Shown here: positions 1 through 11,234 of the stretch, one piece after another
Layout of the letters: each line of letters begins with the position of its first letter
Position numbering within the stretch: position 1 is the first letter of the stretch
Source: Myrica gale
Taxonomy: Eukaryota > Streptophyta > Magnoliopsida > Fagales > Myricaceae
DNA: 64,000 nt
NCBI GenBank assembly: GCA_963930655.1
Contig: OZ005612.1
Coordinates: forward strand, 1,617,001 to 1,681,000
Reading direction: 5' to 3'
Made by a program: the position numbers and the translations under genes
The notes under the pieces: generated by a model
Database searches by the model: none
What the model was told of the DNA's origin: nothing
Seen by the model: only the letters and a program-made list of their open reading frames with translations

Positions 1-299
1 CTTTCAAAAAGTGAAAGGATGCTGGTGCATTTAATTAGCTCTTAAGAAAGGGAAAGGGGATGGGGCTATTAGCCTAACAAATTGTTGACAGATTATATAG
101 TAGGTAACCCCTATGAAAGCATCGGAAAAGGGTGAATGAAGCATTGCTATCTTAGTCAACATATCTTCAAGTACTCAAATTAAATCATCTTTATAGCGAG
201 AAGTGGCCAAAGGTAAATGTGCCAATGACAAAGGAGATACTAACAGAAAGTATAATGCACAGGTTGGCAATGAAAGCTTATATATGGTAAATAGCTTAC

Positions 300-2162
300 C
301 TAAGCCTCACATGAACCCCATTATATGTCTCATATGGCATTTCAACCGTGGAGAATTCAAATGGATAGGTTTTCTTCTCATATATATCTCCAGGAACATC
401 CAGTTCACGAACTATAAACAAGAGCAATAAAAGAAAATAAACCTGTCAAATTGAGTTGCTCGCAAATTTTTAAATTTCAGACTGATAGTTGACGAGAAAA
501 ACAAACTGAAAGCAAATAAATTTGTTGACAGCTTGTAATCAAAGCGGAAGTATACTCACCAAGGGAGGTAAAGTCATAGAAGTTGCCTCTGTCGAAATAC
601 ATCTCTGTGAGTAAAATAAATTTCATTGAAGATTCCTCTTGATAATAAGAAAGAAAATAAGTCCTAGGAAGTGATTTCTACCAGTAACTAAGGAACAAGT
701 ACTTCTAAGAGAAACAAACAGAACAGTATGATGAAACAGATAGAGGAGAAGATGCTTCCTTCACTGCCCATGACTGGAATCTCTCATAGCTACACCAACT
801 ATAGTATCATGTTATCTATAGCAAACAAATGATATCAGCTCCTGAGATCGCCAATAAGTTACCACTTTCAAGCATACTTCATTGTGATATGTTCACATGG
901 ATTATAATAGAATGTTTCTAATCATGTGTGAGGAGTATATGAAAGCTATACCAACAGATGTCCCACTTTGAGAAGTATTCAAAAATAGACGAGTATATGA
1001 AGAAAAAATTCTTTACAAAAAATTAAAGAAAGTCATGACCCAAGGAGAGAGCCAAACAGGGGTAATTGTTCCCATAAAATAGAAATGTTTTACAAACAAT
1101 AATTCCATCAATAGCTGGGGTAAAAAGAGAAATGTTTTCCAATTATTCTCTCAGAAGTACCTCCTCTTTCTCAAACCATTGCATGTATCACATTGAAATT
1201 TCAAAACAAAAACATACCTATCTGCCCTAGGAGCTCAACTTTAACACCATTGTGATCGACCTTCTTCCCTTGGACTGGTTCTATTGAAATCTGAAAATAA
1301 GACCACAGGATCAGTTATAACTGCACCAAAGAAATTAAAGAAGAACAAATTTTAGTAGTAACGTTTTTAAAGATCAAGCATTCCTAACCAATTCCCATAG
1401 ATTCTCATTTTGCAGAAGAATGCATATCATCCAGAAATACTATTATCAATTATATACCTTCCCTGCAATGTTTTCTTGACTTTGGAAAAGTGGGACCATG
1501 ACTGTGTGACCATTTTCCTTCTTCAGCGGGACCTATGCGAGCATATAAAAAATGGGAAAAAAGAACATCGTGAGACCATAACCAAAACACTTCTGCTCAA
1601 AACAATAAAAGAACATTATGCATAAGTTCTTCAACAGCAGTCATCAGATGTTAAAGGCGTTAAAGCCATCAGTTTAGCAGTCAAAAGGAGTTAAACTTCA
1701 CATTATAGTAAGATGCATTGCGGTTAACTTCGTCAAGCCACACCAAAGTGAGCATTGCAACAGTCCATGCGTCATTGTTATACATTCCTTCTAACTTCAC
1801 GTCATGCCTTAAATAAAAAATGAGAATATACTGATTCCCAATACAATGACCTAATGGAAACATCAACCAACTGCTCTTTCCCACCAAAAATCTTTCACAG
1901 CCTTAAATGAAGTCAAACATACTAGAGCTACGAATAGAACACTGAAAACAATCAAAATTTACAAGCTACCTGCTTGCGTGTTTTTCCATCCGAAAATGTG
2001 ATTGAAATATTGCAGGATGGCTTGAAAGCTCCAATTAGGTAATTCTGGGATAAACAAAATTGTCAAAACACTCTTTTTATTGACCTGAATCGTGCATTGC
2101 ATCAGAAAACACAAGAACGTAATCATTGGATTTATCCTGAGCTGGTCATGTAAACTCACCAT
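300..2162 (-). CDS. VPS26: VPS26 retromer subunit, 5' part (partial at window edge)
   Basis: VPS26 is the arrestin-like subunit of the retromer core, which recycles vacuolar sorting receptors from endosomes. Six coding segments are readable: 2162-2160 (ATG only), 2044-1970, 1532-1458, 1290-1218, 604-560 and 411-300. All junctions have GT/AG and the phases agree. They encode the family's N-terminal half, including NYLIGAFKPSCNISITF, VPLKKENGHTVMVPLFQSQ, VQGKKVDHNGVKVELLGQ, MYFDRGNFYDFTSL and VRELDVPGDIYEKKTYPFEF. The start codon sits directly against a donor (ATG|GTGAGT), so residue 1 is alone on its coding exon. The last visible exon ends in a donor at 299, so the C-terminal half lies outside the window. 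An upstream 5'UTR exon with a donor at 2844/2843 is likely. About 127 of roughly 300 residues are present. Identification is secure; the paralogue (A or B) is not resolved. Confidence 0.95.
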
Positions 2163-3777
2163 GCTGATCAGAGTCAAATCCCAAAACCTAAAGCCTTACC
2201 CTCTATGCACCTGCGAAATTCAGTGTCAAATTTAAGCTGGAAGCACAACAATTGCTTTAGCAAAACAGGCACAATTACCAAATTCCAAGTTAGAGTTGCT
2301 CAAAAACCCAGCCTTTCACAGCTAAAATTGAAACCCACAACCAAGGGCAGGCATGCTATAAGCTCATAATCAATGTTTGACCATCAGTCTATGCGTCTGT
2401 GCACAAAACACATACGTTACAAGCTCAGAAAAATTACAGAACCCAAGCTCAAATTAAGCTGAAAAACCTCGACAATAGCTACAATGCCTAATTACTATGA
2501 GCACCGAGGGCCATATTATTCTTCTCAATTGCTAGAAATAGAAAAGGCGTGTATGTATGTGTGTTCCCCTCCGCCTGTCGATGCGTGAACATAAAAAATT
2601 CCCAGTTTATTGTGCATAGCAAGCTCAGATTCTTCAAATTAAAACGCCAACAGCACATTAACATAAAAACCTCCTAATCTCATACGTTGTGACTCTTGAG
2701 TACGCCAAGAAGTAGATGTGTAATCAGGAAAGGCAAAAAGACACCCGGATCAAAACCGCAAACAAATTGAAATTAGGATCAATCCACAATTCCAATCATT
2801 ACAAAGTCCGGTTCGGCATGGAGATTGAGAGATCGGTTCCGTACCTTACAAGTTTGAGGACGAAGAAATTACCAAATAGACAGTACCGGATCCAAAATTA
2901 GACTGGGAAATTGGGAATCAAGGCTGAAGAGAGAGAAAGCAAAACCCCTCGATCGATGTGAGATCGACAGTTCAGGAAATGGAGAGGAAGAACACTACGG
3001 CCACGGGGACGACTACTCAACGCCCATCGAGCAAGCGACCTCACTTTCACGTGATAGCACGTGAGAACTGTAGAGGGACAGAATGAGGAGAGAATACAAG
3101 GCCGGATCCACTATTTGCAGGCCCGACTTTATGTCTCGATATGCAAGGCCCAACTTATTCACGATCCATAGAATCTCACGACTCTCGGTTTCCCTAAGAG
3201 AGGCCCAACTCCGTTCATGGCTATGTTTGAGTGGTTAGGGTATTAAAATCGATAAAAGTGGAGAGAGATGATTTAAATGAATTGTTTATATTTATTATAA
3301 TAAAAAATAATAATTTGATAAGAAAATAAAAATTATTTTATAATTATTTTATTAAACAAACACACCCAGACTAAATGAGTTAATAAGCTTATCATTAGTG
3401 TTTCTGAATTTATAAGAATTTTGATCAAACTTGATGAGTCACTATCTTGTTACAACTTATGATGATTTTATGACATTAATATATTAAAAAAACTATGACA
3501 AAATAAAATAATATTTGAAATTTTTATACTTTTAATATTTTTAAAAAATAACAAAAAGTCACGTGGAGCATCGCTTGTTTCTCATGCGATTATCATTAAT
3601 TTAATTGTATATAAAACGGAGCAAACTCAGAATAAGGAAAATAATTAAATTATACATCACCATGAAAATAATCCCTTTTCCATAGGTGGTCTTAAATTAA
3701 AAAATAATTCCCCAATTTTAGAGCTCCACATCAACTTTGAAAAGCCGAGTCTAAACGTCGTGTCTATGCCCTTCCTT
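2163..3777. other. VPS26 5' leader and promoter, then AT-rich spacer
   Basis: On the minus strand, a probable non-coding first exon ends at 2845 (AAG|GTACGG) and a leader exon seems to start at 2210 after TTCGCAG. The GC-rich block 2900-3060 is the likely transcription start area of VPS26. From about 3230 to 3730 the DNA is AT-rich and holds no reading frame I can support. Part of it (3290-3365) resembles the degraded AT-rich MITEs seen elsewhere in the window. Confidence 0.5.
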
Positions 3778-5184
3778 CTAGGCCGAACTCAAATCCACCG
3801 AGTCTTTTCTTCGGCTTCCCATCTTCAACAGCCCGTACAATTTCCGAAACTCTCCCACCGTATGAACGCCTGCGGTTTCGCTCGTGTCGTCCTCCGTCGA
3901 CCGGCCCGACCCACTTCCGCTCAGTATCGGATCGGACTTACTCGATCCCCTGCTGTCACCGTTGGTTTGCAGCGCCGTGATGACCGATTTCAGGGCTCGA
4001 GTCGGCGAATTCCGGTTCGAGATCATGATCTCGCCGATCTGGGCGTGACTCAAGCTCACCCCGGTTTGAAAAATCTCCTCCAGTTGGGGGAACAGCTTGT
4101 GGTCCTTGACCCCCAAGTAGCTACTAGCTAAACTCTTAAACGCCGAGAAATTACAGGCGGGGAACTCAATGTGAACGTCGATCCTTCCGGGCCGCATCGC
4201 CGCTTGATCAACTTGATCTTTGCAGTTCATCGTGAATACCATCACACGCTCTTCGCCGCAACATGATAAGATCCCGTCCATGAAATTCAACATCCCCGAA
4301 AAGCTCACGGCCGTGGAATAATGCTCAGCGAAAAACCGCTCAAGATCCTCGATCACGATCAACGACTTGCTCTTCGTTTGCAGCAAAAGCGTCTTCAAAT
4401 CAGAGTCGTCCACAACCTTGGACATATCGATGTCGTAAACGTCATAACACAGGAACCTCGCCATTGCCGCAACGAAACTGGTTTTCCCGGTACCGGGAGG
4501 ACCGTATAGCAAGTAACTCCGTTTCCAAACGCGGCCTAGCCTGTGGTAGTACTGCTTGGACTTGAGAAAGTGCTCAAGATCAAACCGTACCTTGTTTTTC
4601 AAATCGGTGTCCATAACCACCGTGTCGAAGGTCGCCGGGTGCGTGAAGGAAATTGACCTCCACCGTCCATCTCCTTGCTCCAAATTCATGTACAACCGAA
4701 TCTCCTTATTTTTCTGCTCAATATCGTCCGCGACTGTAAGAACATGCTGCAGGTACTGGCGTAAAACTCTACGCTTGTCTTTTTTCCTTATCCTCAGTAC
4801 ATATGATCTTCTACTTCCGTCACCGTTTTTCTCTGATTCGTTCGTCCAAGACACTCTGGAACTAAAAAATGTGTCGTAGACAGTCTGATTGGCGTCCAAC
4901 TGGAGAAAGATCTCGGTGGATTTGGAACCCGAGAGCAGGTTGAGGTTCGTGAGGTCGGAGTCATCAATAGAGGCTAAGGAATTCAGGTAAACGGAAATCT
5001 TCCGGTAGAGTTGATTTTCTTGGTAGTGCTCGTTGTACTGCGGGATTTTGTAAGACTGATATACGTAAAACCGATCTTCAAAACATCGCCACCATTTCAA
5101 GAAAATGTGAAGTATAGACGTCTTGAACATGAACCTAACAATAACGAGAAAAGAAACGATAGCAAACAAGAAAACTAGATGCAT
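3778..5184 (-). CDS. AAA-ATPase of the BCS1/AATP family (At2g46620-like), intronless
   Basis: A single uninterrupted frame of 468 residues. It starts with a hydrophobic N-terminal segment (about residues 2-22) followed by the conserved plant AATP N-terminal domain (WWRCFEDRFYVYQ, YRKISVYLNSL). The AAA module follows: Walker A GPPGTGKT at about 228-235, Walker B LIVIEDLE at about 275-282, sensor-1 Asn near 320 and the RPGRID arginine motif at about 331. The C-terminal 60 residues are Ser/Gly-rich and end after a basic patch. Plant members of this clade are membrane-anchored AAA-ATPases of ER or mitochondria, related to the Bcs1 translocase; many respond to stress. Substrate is unknown. The single-exon structure and the sequence (for example FTHPATFDTVVMDTDLKNKV) point to the At2g46620 subgroup. 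ATG 5184-5182 is the first Met ahead of the membrane segment. Plus-strand frames inside it are shadows. Confidence 0.93.
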   Translation of the reverse strand: MHLVFLFAIVSFLVIVRFMFKTSILHIFLKWWRCFEDRFYVYQSYKIPQYNEHYQENQLYRKISVYLNSLASIDDSDLTNLNLLSGSKSTEIFLQLDANQTVYDTFFSSRVSWTNESEKNGDGSRRSYVLRIRKKDKRRVLRQYLQHVLTVADDIEQKNKEIRLYMNLEQGDGRWRSISFTHPATFDTVVMDTDLKNKVRFDLEHFLKSKQYYHRLGRVWKRSYLLYGPPGTGKTSFVAAMARFLCYDVYDIDMSKVVDDSDLKTLLLQTKSKSLIVIEDLERFFAEHYSTAVSFSGMLNFMDGILSCCGEERVMVFTMNCKDQVDQAAMRPGRIDVHIEFPACNFSAFKSLASSYLGVKDHKLFPQLEEIFQTGVSLSHAQIGEIMISNRNSPTRALKSVITALQTNGDSRGSSKSDPILSGSGSGRSTEDDTSETAGVHTVGEFRKLYGLLKMGSRRKDSVDLSSA

Positions 5185-5885
5185 GATGAAGCTGGAGAAG
5201 TACCCGTGAAAACCCTGTCCGTAAAGGGTTGGATGCCAAGTTTAAGATTTGGTTCCCTTTTCTGGGTGCGAATTTGGAGGAGATAACATAAAGAGAAAAG
5301 GGGAGGCGAGAAAGGAGGATAAGCGGTGGAGAATATAAACTGGAGCTTCAGAAATGGGGATGATGTTAGTGGGGGTAGGACTTTGAAGCCGGCTCCATCC
5401 GGCCAGTTTAATTGGTCAAAGTGTGGCAGGAGAAAAGAGCGAGGGAGATTTGGTCCTGTTTGCTAGGCTGCGGCTGTGAATGTACGACTCAAGACTATGG
5501 ACCAATACCATTAGGGAGGGGATGATTATTAAAAAGTAGTTAAAAAGTATTGGGCAAAATTTTCAATGTTCTTGACTGAAGGTGATGTTCGTTGTTTTGG
5601 AAATTATATATTATCTATTTAGGAATTAATAAATTTTGCTTAATACTTTTAGAAATAAATCAGGATTTAGGGGGTCATGCACCTTTATTTAGTTGATGGG
5701 TATATTTGATGTCCAACTTAATAATAATTTTTGGTTTGTGCCTAATTAGTTCCTAGCTTTGTGCGTTGAATCTTCTTTTGGGTAGGTGGTGTTTTTTTCT
5801 TTCATCATTGGGGGGCCATGCTCAGAATAACTTTTTTTAATAGACCATAAGAACAGCGATAAATCAATCAGCTGGGACTCGAGAA

Positions 5886-6060
5886 TGTTTGATTAGTGTG
5901 TATTTTAATAATTTTTTGTGTTTTGATAATTTTTTAAGTGATATTAACTTTATTGGTATGCGTATTATAGTTATTTTTAAGTGGTGTTAAAAATATGTTC
6001 GGTTTGTGTATTCTCAAAATTCAAAAAAATTCTGAAAATACAAACAAACCGAACAAGAAG
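5886..6060 (+). repeat. AT-rich MITE-like repeat, copy 1
   Basis: About 170 bp containing the blocks TTTTGTGTTTTGA, GATATTAACTTTATTGGTATG, GTTATTTTTAAGTGGTGTTAAAAA and TGTTCGGTTTGTGTATTCTCA. The same order of blocks recurs at 6551-6728 and, more diverged, at 29385-29560. The end has short self-complementarity (TTCGGTTTG / CAAACCGAA), as in a fold-back element. Confidence 0.6.
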
Positions 6061-6550
6061 ATTCAAATTCAATGCTCTCTCATGAATTCTTTTTTTTAAT
6101 GTTTTGTGGTTCTATTGTCAACCGCTCCTGTTTGGAGGATAAAATACACCAAAAAAAGGCAATTAATGAAGCTATTAGAATTTAGTGCAACATAATTTGT
6201 ATATATAATATTTTATTAATGGTATTTTACAAATAATTCTCCACACGTACGTTTCGTGTGGTGGTATAATGGTGTCTCAACGAAGGGATATATTAGTCAT
6301 GTTACCCACCCTTGTCGACCCCTTAGCCTAATGATACAAACTCTAGCTATATAGCACTGAAAATGGGTGCGCAGCCTTTCCTTGTAAAGCAAGTAACTGA
6401 GAAACACAGAAGCGTGAGTTAGGTTAGGTAGCAATGCTTGCAAAATCAACGGCTGCTGTCCTTATATTGCTAGGAAGTCGACAGCTTTGAACAAAGTAAA
6501 CTTCACTTTTCAAGTTTTCTCAGCTGTCTATTGTGTACGGTACAACTAGA

Positions 6551-6728
6551 GGCTGTTCGGTGGTGGAGAATTTTGAGAATTTTTTTGTGTTTTGAGAATT
6601 TTTAGGTGATGTTAACTTTATTGGCATGCGTGCAATAGTTATTTTTAAGTGATGTTAAAAACATGTTCGGTTTGTGTATTCTCAGGATTAAAAAAATCCT
6701 GAAAATACACAATTGCCGAACAAGCCCC
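6551..6728 (+). repeat. AT-rich MITE-like repeat, copy 2 (best preserved)
   Basis: It starts GGCTGTTCGGTGGTGG and ends TTGCCGAACAAGCCCC, so its ends are imperfect inverted repeats. The pentamer CTAGA occurs on both flanks, just outside or at the border, and may be a target duplication. Internal blocks match copy 1 (5886-6060) closely. No coding capacity. The superfamily is not assigned. Confidence 0.6.
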
Positions 6729-8440
6729 TAGACTCCAGTAAACCATTCTCTTTTTTTCTTTTTTTTTTATATATCTCTAATAGACCATTCAAAGGATCGC
6801 TCCCAACTTTTGATCTTCACTCCGACATTTCGGTCGCCAAAGATTTCATCGATTTCATCCCTCCCTTTTAATGGGATATTCCCGCCTACACTGGAAATTA
6901 GGGGTGTTTGGTGGAGGTACTGATTTGGAAAAAACCAGCATGACACGTTGGGTGCAGTAGTAGAGAGAAAGGGAGAGAAAAGGATGCGTCCTGGTCGAGA
7001 CTCATCCTACCCGAACAGTGTGGATGTGTTCAGACAGTGTGGGTCCCGACAAGGACTCACACTCCTCTCTCTCCTAATTGCTCCTTCTGCAGAGGATCCC
7101 GATCTGACATCGCTAGAAGTCAGCGGAGAGAAATTGAAACGACATCAGTACCGATTGGTCACAAAAATGATCTTTGTAGTGTCAGTTTTATGATAACCGG
7201 ACTCACCGTGTGGACAACGGGGACGGGATCGGAGGGAGAGACGTCCTAGAGAGTGAGTAGAAAGAGAGAGGAAGCGGTGGTAGGGAAAAAGCACAATTCG
7301 GAGCCTCTCTTATTGTTTTTTTAGGGGTAGGGTTATTAATAGAATGGTGTTGTTTTCTATTTGTTTTGTTTTGTGCCGAAAGATGCAATAGATTTTACAC
7401 TCCATGCATTGGCCTATTGAGCCACAGAAAACATGCTGAGAACGATTTTTTTTAAGCATAATAGTATATATATTGATAAAAGATCAAGGAGGTTTAAAAG
7501 TGTGCGTGTCCAAAGGAGACGGAAACCATCGAACACCGCTTGGAAGCCACCTGCAAGGGAAACCGAAAAAACCACCCAACCAAAACATAACCAATCGGAT
7601 CAGAGAGAAGGATATGGGAGAGGGAAGAAGGGGAGTGGAAAAGGAAAAGAAAAAATGAAGAGGGGATGAAGGAGCCGGAGCTCCCCCTCCTCCGTAAGGA
7701 CTCGATATTGCGGGGGTAGGCACAAGGCAGAGAGTGTTTGGGTTTTTTACTTTCGTGGATTGCTGAGAACGATTTGATTTGCACACACAAGCATATAATT
7801 TGATGGCTTCCTTGTACTGGTGGGCATGGTTGGTCATGTGGTATACGAATTAATGGTCCAAGTTGAGTGTACATATTCCATTGAATATTTCATAATCTTC
7901 CTCCGTGATCTTCAAATTCGGAAAAAGAGATCTTTTTGGACTGTCCACATCTTTTAACACAGTGCTGCATAAGCATTTTTTTTCTTGTTGTAAGTATTTG
8001 AGTGATATAAAATTTTGTATTAAATTTAAATTTAAATTGAGTTATATTTTTTTAATCGAAATTTTGGATAAATTGTTTGATCAAAATGTTCAAGAGATTA
8101 AGGAGTCTTTTAAAGTTTGAATATTCTTAAAATTGAAAGCTAAAAAATAGAAATTGGCCTCAGCATGCAAAGTGTATAAAATTTACATTTTTTATTAATT
8201 TTTAAATAGAAGGATAACACTTATTCAAAAGTTGACTATCTATAGCGTAATTTCCTCCTCCCAAAATGTCAAAAAGTTGACTATCTATAGTGACTACCAA
8301 AATCGTCTCTAATAAAATATACTTCGTCAGTATTATTCTGTCTCTACGGCAATCATCTGTTTGTTGCTAAAGATATTAGTGCTGAAGCATTTGTAAGTGA
8401 TGTCCCTAAAAGCCTACTCTTTGGTGACAAATATTAAGCG

Positions 8441-8638
8441 GGGTTTGGATTCAGTCCAAAACGTACAGGTCCAGACACATCCAGACCCGCGGTCTGGATT
8501 GAATCCACAAAATGGAAGACAGAGAGGCCACCACGTCATGCGGCCTCTCTGTCGTCGGCTCAGGCTCGGCTCCAGTCAGGCGCACATTTTTTGTCCCCAC
8601 ATATATTTCGGTCGAACCACTATAATTTAAGTGCGACC
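8441..8638 (+). repeat. Left terminal inverted repeat of the MULE
   Basis: It pairs with 11025-11225 in reverse complement. Shared blocks include CCAGACCCGCGGTCTGGATT, GACAGAGAGGCC, CAGTCAGGCGC and TATAATTTAAGTGCGACC. Similarity stops abruptly after GTGCGACC. Confidence 0.85.
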
Positions 8639-9034
8639 ATTGTGGCGCGAACATACATTTTCAGTCATTTTATTCCAAAGTCCCTCATTTCAAATTTCAT
8701 TTCGTAATCCCCAACCTCTGAATCCCTAGACTTAGACAAAACCAAAAAGGGTTAGAAAGCTCCATTATCTCTGCTTCCAAGTTATTCTCTCCTTTTTCTT
8801 GGGTGAGTTTCAAAAGTATATGTTTAGCTTGATTTTAAACGTTTTGTCTCTATCTGAGTTGTTTAGTTTGTATATATTCACTTAAAGAGAGAGAATCAAT
8901 GGGTTTGTATGTATTCACTTAAAAGAGAGAATCCGAGTAAACATTGATGTTTCTTGTCTATAGCTTGTTGTTTGAATTCATATATTTGCTGCGACAGTGT
9001 GAGTAGAGAGAGAGAGAAATATGCAATTTGAAAT

Positions 9035-10235
9035 TAGGGCTGCACAACCCCGGTGTAGGTGCCGGTTTTAGCCAAAACCGGCACCTACACCTGGTACGCC
9101 AGTTTTGAAAAAATTGTCACCTACACCGTTAAGGGAAAAAAACGGCCCTTAGTGGTGGCGGTTTCCGGTTATCCTACATTCATATTGAACCATTTTTTTA
9201 GCATTTTTCAAAATCAATAAAATTAAAGATCATCTTAAAAGATAAGATGAGAATTTAAAGTTCAAAGTAATAGAGACGTCACTGTAAGTAGAAACTATTA
9301 TCTTTTGAAAAATCCAGTTTAGACCCTAACAACACTTAGAGGGGAGAATACGTGTTTTCCCTTTAATTAAAAAATCAATAACAATTTTAAAACATGTTCA
9401 AAACCTAGTAGAGTTTCTCTTGGTTTCACAAGGAAAATCCAAAAATTCAGCAATTTTTGAAGGCCTTCGTGCGCTTGTCAAACGCTTATGTTTCCATCTG
9501 AAATTTTAACTGAGCGCTCGAGCGCATGTCAAACGCTAGTCAAACGTGATGACTTTGTCTGAATTTTTGAACTAAAATGTATTAGAAATTTGAACTAAAA
9601 TGTAGTTGAGTGACTGATTTTGCAAGCATGGTATAAATTTAATAGTGATTTGTCAATTTTATAAATTATAAATTTAGACAATTGGTTAAAATTTCATAAA
9701 AACTCTTAAACTCATACGGTGATAAGTGATTTGTCAATTTTTCGTGGTAGAATCTCGACCTCTTGACTTATATTATGCGATGTACTTACCAAAGTTTGGC
9801 ATTAAACTCTTTAATTATGATTCAAATGCCTTCATATATACCCTTTTAAATACAATAAATTTGTAATTTTTTCTACCAAAATTCTAAATAACTAGTTCAT
9901 TCATCTAACAAGCTTCTTGGTAACTTGAATGTAAGCATTTGATTAGACAAAACCAACAACAAATCTCAAATATTTAGGTGAAACTAAACTATTGAGTAGA
10001 CTTTGTTATGCTTCTAGAATACTACGTCTTGAGGTGAATTAAAGTTTAAACTATTGAGTAGAAACTAAACTAAAAAAACTATAAAAAAAACTGGCACCGG
10101 GTTTTCCGGTGCCAGTTAAACCGGGAACCGCCGATTTTTTCAAAAAACTAAACCTACACCGGCACCGGTTAGGCCGGATACCGGGAACCCAGTGCTGGTG
10201 CCACCGGAATTTTCCGATGACATTGTGCAACCCTA
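9035..10235 (+). mobile_element. hAT-family non-autonomous element, copy 1, nested in the MULE
   Basis: The ends are TAGGGCTGCACAACC and, in reverse complement, TAGGGTTGCACAATG. Eight-base flanks TTTGAAAT (9027-9034) and CTTGAAAT (10236-10243) agree at 7 of 8 positions, as expected for an aged hAT target duplication. Both subterminal regions are rich in GGTGCCGG/CCGGCACC. A near-perfect 40 bp palindrome lies at 9052-9091, just inside the left end. The AT-rich interior has no transposase. The same termini occur at 18887-21743 and 42190-43039. Confidence 0.85.
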
Positions 10236-11024
10236 CTTGAAATGGGATAGAATGTCACTAACTTGGATGAATCCTTGGAAATCATCAATTAAGTAATCAC
10301 TCATTTATTGTACAAACAACATGCAATTGAACAAAAAAGGTATCATCTCGCGCCACAGAGATAGAGTGAGCTGAAATGACATGAATAACAAAGCTGATTT
10401 GGATTTTGGAGTAAGACAAGATGGAAAAGCATGGATGAGAAGTAAACTCTACCCAATGCCATTTAGAAGAACAATAAAAAATAATACTTATCAAACTAAA
10501 TGTTAAACAATATGTACAAGTTTTCACTGAAAACGATAAACATTACAGCCCCAACCATGTATTCAGCTACAACAATGTCCATAGAAAATAGATAATGAGA
10601 GAAAAACAACGCCAAAATGTGACCCCAATAATCAGCAATTTCTAGAGCAAAAAAACAAAAATTATATAAGGCTTACCGTTAATGTGGCCACTACAACTCA
10701 AAATCCTCACTTCCTCGACAAGAAGATCAGAACCTAACAAAAAAAAATCAAACAAAAACAGTTAGTAAAACGAGGGAGAAGCCATAGAGAGAGAGAGAGA
10801 GAACCACCGACCACACCACCCACTATGTGCGATTTCTTTCGCTATTCAAATGAAAAAAAAGGTGGGATTTGTGGGATTTTCAAATATGCGGGAAACTAAA
10901 ATGTAGGGATTTGGGAAGGAGGTGGGCGAAATGATTTTTGAGACATCCATGGATTTTGAAATGGGTTTTCAAAATGAGATTTTGAAACAACAACTGTACC
11001 GGTCGCAGGTGTGGTCGCATGTGT

Positions 11025-11225
11025 GGTCGCACTTAAATTATAGTTGTCCGACCAGTACAGATGTGAAGATGAAAGACGCGCGCCTGACTGAAGATGAGCC
11101 CAGTTGACGATAGAGATCTCATTAAATGATATTGAGGCCTCTCTGTCGTCCATTTCATAGGATTTAATCCAGACCGCGGGTCTAGATGCGTCTGGATCTG
11201 TACGATTTGGACTGAATCCGGACCC
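11025..11225 (-). repeat. Right terminal inverted repeat of the MULE
   Basis: Reverse complement of 8441-8638 with scattered substitutions. The CG-rich block AGACCGCGGGTCTAGA and the outer ACTGAATCCGGACCC are the clearest shared parts. Its outer edge meets the second copy of the TATTAAGCG duplication. Confidence 0.85.
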
Positions 11226-11234
11226 TATTAAGCG

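Larger units (their letters stand above)
5185..8431. other. Intergenic region without recognised gene
   Basis: This holds the upstream region of the AAA-ATPase gene (5185-5500), two copies of an AT-rich MITE-like repeat (listed separately), and purine-rich stretches at 7240-7290 and 7590-7680. Several short frames exist on both strands, but none shows a protein family, splice pattern or codon bias that I would trust. Confidence 0.6.
8441..11225. mobile_element. Mutator-like (MULE-type) non-autonomous element, 2785 bp
   Basis: The two ends are long terminal inverted repeats, 8441-8638 and 11025-11225, each about 200 bp. They begin GGGTTTGGATTCAGTCC and GGGTCCGGATTCAGTCC in inverted orientation. 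The element is bounded by an exact 9 bp direct repeat, TATTAAGCG, at 8432-8440 and 11226-11234. Long TIRs plus a 9 bp target duplication are the hallmarks of Mutator-like elements. No transposase frame is visible. The interior is non-repetitive, has a donor-like GGGTGAGT near 8802, and is interrupted by a hAT element at 9035-10235. It may be a Pack-MULE, but I cannot name any captured gene. Confidence 0.85.

Noticed and set aside
3760-4131. Plus-strand frame opposite the AAA-ATPase gene (also 4321-4509 and 4556-4879)
   Set aside because: It is antisense to a clear, conserved AAA-ATPase frame and has no family features of its own.
9052-9091. Palindrome as a terminator or CRISPR-like repeat
   Set aside because: A single palindrome at a transposon end in a plant nuclear genome; explained as a hAT subterminal repeat.
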